The translations under genes and the position numbers were made by a program. Shown piece after piece: positions 60,400 through 64,000 of a DNA stretch of 64,000 bases. The notes under the pieces were generated by a model. The model did no database searches and was not told the origin of the DNA. It worked only from the letters and a program-made list of their open reading frames with translations. The number at the start of each line of letters is the position of its first letter. Positions within the stretch are counted from its first letter, which is position 1. This DNA is from Plectrocnemia conspersa (taxonomy: Eukaryota; Arthropoda; Insecta; Trichoptera; Polycentropodidae): NCBI GenBank assembly GCA_009617715.1, contig VTFK01000026.1, positions 1,798,001 to 1,862,000 of the forward strand, given 5' to 3'.

Positions 60400-61340
60400 A
60401 AAGGAATTTAAAAAAATAGTGTGATATTTTAAATCTGGAATTGTTTTACAAGATTTTTAATTTTGAGAAAATAGTAGTGCATTGACATTGTGACAATGTT
60501 CTTTTAAATTAGGTTTTTGAAATTATTTTGGTTGACTTTCAATTTAGAAAATAATAGTATTATTAGTCCCCGCTGGGCAGACATATGTTAAAATGAGTCT
60601 GACTAATTGTTGGTATATTACGATTTATTTTTTGTGGTAAAGTTTATTTTTTTTTTTTGGGTTTATTTAGAAAAATGACAATGTTACAGACATGTTAAAT
60701 ACACAATACTGGTTTATAACCATTTCCATTGTTTTTTAAAAAATTAAAAAAAAAAAATAATAAGTTATAAAGATTTTAAAACCTTTTAAAAAAAAAAAAA
60801 AAAATATTTTTTATTTTAATTAAAAAAAATACAATGCCAGTAAACTCTGTTAATTTCCTAGAGCAAGAGCAACATAAAAGTTAATACTGGATATTTAGTG
60901 GGTTAGTATGTCATGAAATTGGTCCCGTGTGGATAATAGCAATGTTCTTTTATTGTTGGAATTCTATATTTTTTTTTATGTAACTTTTTTAAGATTCGTA
61001 TAAAATGGGGTGTTAAATTAATTGCTTTTATTTTCTTGTAATTTATCAAAAGTTTTTGTATTGTCCATACCGGGCAAGCATATGTTAAGACTTTAATTTT
61101 TTTAGAGAAGAATTTTTTTTTTGATTGTTAGCGCGCTTTTTCTATTAAATATTGGTCGAAGAGCAGCGATAGCGGTTAGCCCTTTCGATCGGAGTGTGCA
61201 CTTTCTATTCAATATTGGTCTAAAGGCCGCAATTTGAGCTAGTTTGGAGCTTAGGTTTAAGCTCAGGTTTTTAACACTAGGTTTATATTCTACATTACTA
61301 TCCTGTTAATTTTGAAAAGGTGGTGGAAAAGTTAGTCTAC
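60400..61340 (-). mobile_element. Jockey-type LINE 3' relic, two stacked fragments
   Basis: On the minus strand from about 61260 down: KLAQIAAFRPILNRK, then a near-repeat LTAIAALRPIFNRKSAL, then VLTYACPVW (about 61075), KAINLTPHFIRILKKLHKK and IPTIKEH (to about 60920). This is the order of the Jockey RT C-terminal part (LYPLLNR-x-S, LTY-x-x-PVW, IPTI-x-E). Further down, VRLILTYVCPAGT (about 60600-60565) repeats the same block, so a second fragment or duplication follows. Frames are broken throughout. Confidence 0.8.
61136..61232. repeat. 64-bp partial tandem duplication inside the LINE relic
   Basis: CTATTAAATATTGGTCGAAG (61142) and CTATTCAATATTGGTCTAAA (61205) are spaced 63 to 64 bases apart. 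They correspond to the duplicated RPI-x-NRK peptide block. Confidence 0.8.
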
Positions 61341-61360
61341 ATTTCCTAAATTAGTTGTAT

Positions 61361-61402
61361 CGTCAGTGTACACGATTTTTTCGTCAGTAAACGCGATTTT
61401 TT
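61361..61402. repeat. 21-bp tandem duplication
   Basis: CGTCAGTGTACACGATTTTT(T) is followed directly by CGTCAGTAAACGCGATTTTT(T): two adjacent 21-base units with three mismatches. Confidence 0.9.
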
Positions 61403-64000
61403 TATTTTTGGATATCAATCGTATTGTTTGTTCATTAATGTTAAATTAAGTGCCACATTTCTTAGATATTCTTGATATGTTTTTTAATTATGTTGATACT
61501 ATAGTATGCTATTCATATAATAATTTTGTTTTATATTGAATTTATTTATAAACATAGTGCTTGTTTAAGCAATAGCCAAATATATTATATCCCGTTTTGT
61601 AATTGCTTGATTCATTTTTATATTATCTATTTTTTTAAATTAAAATGGCAGTTTAATATTTTTATAATTAATTTATTATTTTTCATAATAAATTATATAC
61701 TATACATAAAGTATATAATTAAATTACTTATTTATGTTATACGTTGCTTTTTCATCATATACGATAATAGTTTCAAATAGCTAATATAAAACAATTCCTC
61801 AAGTGCCTTGGCTTACTAATTTATTTTATTATTATCTCATCGATCTTCTGATCAATACATTTATATAAAAAGATATGTATAAAACACAGTTTAGCCCGTA
61901 AAAATGCATATATACATTTATATAGAATATGTTGTACTAAAATATTTCATAAGGGCCGGAAAATTTCGATCACACATAGGAGGGCTTTTCTTTGCAAAAT
62001 TTATTCAGTCGAAGGGTTTGCCAACACAATAACATCTTATATTCGATTCTATGGCGACGGCACATTATCGAAAATGGATAGAGGCTAGATAAATGCAGAG
62101 TTTCTAATGTATTGTTGCGATGGCGTTAAATCCTGAACGATTCTCCTTTACGGATCCGGTTTCACATGAAAGGGAAAATATGATTCGATTATTGTGAGAG
62201 CGCGTTATTAACGAGAGATTTCGCATTATTCAATAGTCTGCTTTTTATGTTCGCTTTGAATTTTTTTGATAAAAAAATAGTGCTCTTGAAAGTATGCCAT
62301 GGAAAAATGCGAAAACCCTCCGGGTCAGTCACAGTCAGAGGTCGTTAATGTATAATCGTAAGGGGGTAGATTCGCTGAGTTCTATAATGAAATAACTTTT
62401 GCTCTTTTGCTTGTCACAAAGTAGAGACAAAAGTATGCACATTTTTCAAAGATCGCTTAGGGTTCGTTTAATTTCCGATGAAAACGTCTAACTTTGTGAG
62501 AGTAGTGTTTTTTCTTTAAATAATTCAATTTATTCAAGTGTAATTTACATTACTTGCAAGATACAATTGAAAATATATTATGTATAAATTCGGAATTTAA
62601 TTAATTGTCAAAATATATAGAAATAAAAAGATTTGTGTTTTTTAATTGTTTAATGCTTATTACATACGCGCTAGTTAATTCATTATTATTATACTTGCGA
62701 CTTTTGTAGCATAAATTTTCTTGTTACGCTAACGAGTCTTTTGTGTATATATTTAGAGATACAAATATAAACTAGCAGTTTTAAAAATTGAGGCATTCAT
62801 TTTGATGAGTACTAGGAGAATAATGAAAGCTCGTCGGAAAAACGTCTTATTTATTATTGGATGTGGAAAGCATGAATAGAATTATCGAGGCGTAAAATGT
62901 TAGGCTTTTCATACAAATTTCGCGATATAAATTGATGAAACATTTTTTTAAATATACAATAGTATACCTATATGTGTTTGTTAGTGTAAAATATAGCAAT
63001 AAGGTACTGAATTTCACTATTAAATATTCTTTCGTGAAAAAATATTATTTGTCTTTCAGCTAATGGATTTTTTTACTTACCATTTTCGCATTTTGTATAA
63101 ATATAATTTTCATAGTGTTGAAACATCTTTGCCACATCTGCACCGTAACATCAATACAACCAATATGAGCACCATACTTATATTATGTCAAGATGGCGAA
63201 ACCTTAATGGCCCTTGAGATGAATCTAGCGCCTGTTGTTGTCGTGATAAAATTTCATGAAAGAATAAGCTTGACTATAATTTAACTATAAGTTGTTTTAG
63301 TGCCAATGAGCGTAGTAAAAATAGATTTACAATCATCGATAGAAACATCTATTAATAAATACATAAAATTCTAACGAGTGGAATGAACGTCGTCCAATTT
63401 TTCTCGGCACGATTAATCAGCGATTTATCGCATTGATATGTTTTACATTAGAATACACAATTATTATATTCAGCTGTAAGCTCTGAGAAATAAATTAAAT
63501 ATGTAAAAAGATGTATTTACTGTTGTTGATGGAAAAATTAAATAATAAATAAATGCAGTTAAACGACGAGGATGAACGACGTCCGATTTTTTCCATCACG
63601 TCCGTTGGAGTGTTTGTATAAATTGTTTAGATGGACCATAAATCGTGTTAGCTGGGAAACGGGTCAGCTATCCCAAAGTGCAATGTTCCACTGCCCTTTT
63701 CCCTTTACCGAGATTCCCCGGGGACGAACACTCCAAGGCAAAACAAGCGGTGAAAAGCGTTCCGGACATATCTCATGATTCAGGCACGTATTTTGTGCAC
63801 AAATAAATAAAATAATTATTTTTTGTGTGAATTATTTATATACGTATTATTTTACAATATCAGAATTGTAGATTATAAAATTAAATTTATAAAATTAGCC
63901 GTATTTATAAAATTCTCTCTCAAAGCTACATAATATGTACGGGGATGCTTTGAAAGGTTCGCTGCCCAACATCAAAACACTGTTGAAATCTGTTATATGT
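61403..64000. other. AT-rich DNA with GC-richer blocks at 61.95-62.5 and 63.35-63.78 kb
   Basis: Both blocks lack convincing frames. In the second, ATGAACGTCGTCCAATTTTT (63383) recurs as ATGAACGACGTCCGATTTTT (63572), spaced 189 bases. The sequence continues to the window edge without a recognisable gene. Confidence 0.35.

Noticed and set aside
1..64000. CRISPR arrays, rRNA genes and complete tRNA genes
   Set aside because: No regularly spaced repeats, conserved rRNA segments or full cloverleaf found while reading.

Overview
The window looks like an AT-rich insect nuclear genome: spliced genes with short GT-AG introns, a ZAD-domain protein (a family expanded in insects), and eroded copies of Jockey-type LINEs, mariner, Tigger/pogo and hAT elements. 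The order of insect cannot be fixed from this sequence. No bacterial-style operons, CRISPR arrays or rRNA genes are visible.

Genes sit mainly in the first 7.3 kb. On the minus strand, 1144-372, is a complete four-exon gene for the EBAG9/RCAS1 family, with three in-phase introns of 64-70 bp. On the plus strand, 4736-5512, is an intronless ZAD protein with no C2H2 fingers. On the plus strand, 6901-7279, is a coding exon of an unrecognised gene ending in a good splice donor; no later exon could be identified, so most of the window is either its very long first intron or intergenic DNA. At 15.3-15.7 kb on the minus strand is a previously unflagged candidate small gene of two exons separated by a short intron.

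The remaining roughly 56 kb is AT-rich DNA with a string of GC-richer blocks of 150-600 bp and no convincing coding frame (about 10, 12, 17-18.7, 20.2, 21.1, 23.4, 28.3, 35.3, 37.0, 45.5, 47.3, 49.7, 51.0, 53.8, 56.8, 59.5, 62.2 and 63.6 kb). Blocks of this kind in long introns or gene deserts are often regulatory; that is an inference, untested by alignment here.

Between the blocks lie transposon relics: two hAT MITEs with intact 8-bp target duplications nested inside a 57-bp palindrome (16.6-17.1 kb), a shortened Tigger/pogo element (26.3-27.5 kb), two mariner transposase relics (34.0 and 51.8 kb), Jockey reverse-transcriptase relics at 38.9-39.4, 44.6, 55.7 and 60.4-61.3 kb, and two unnamed dispersed repeat families (12.9/46.1 kb and 48.2/58.5 kb). 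All the autonomous elements carry stops and frameshifts and appear dead.
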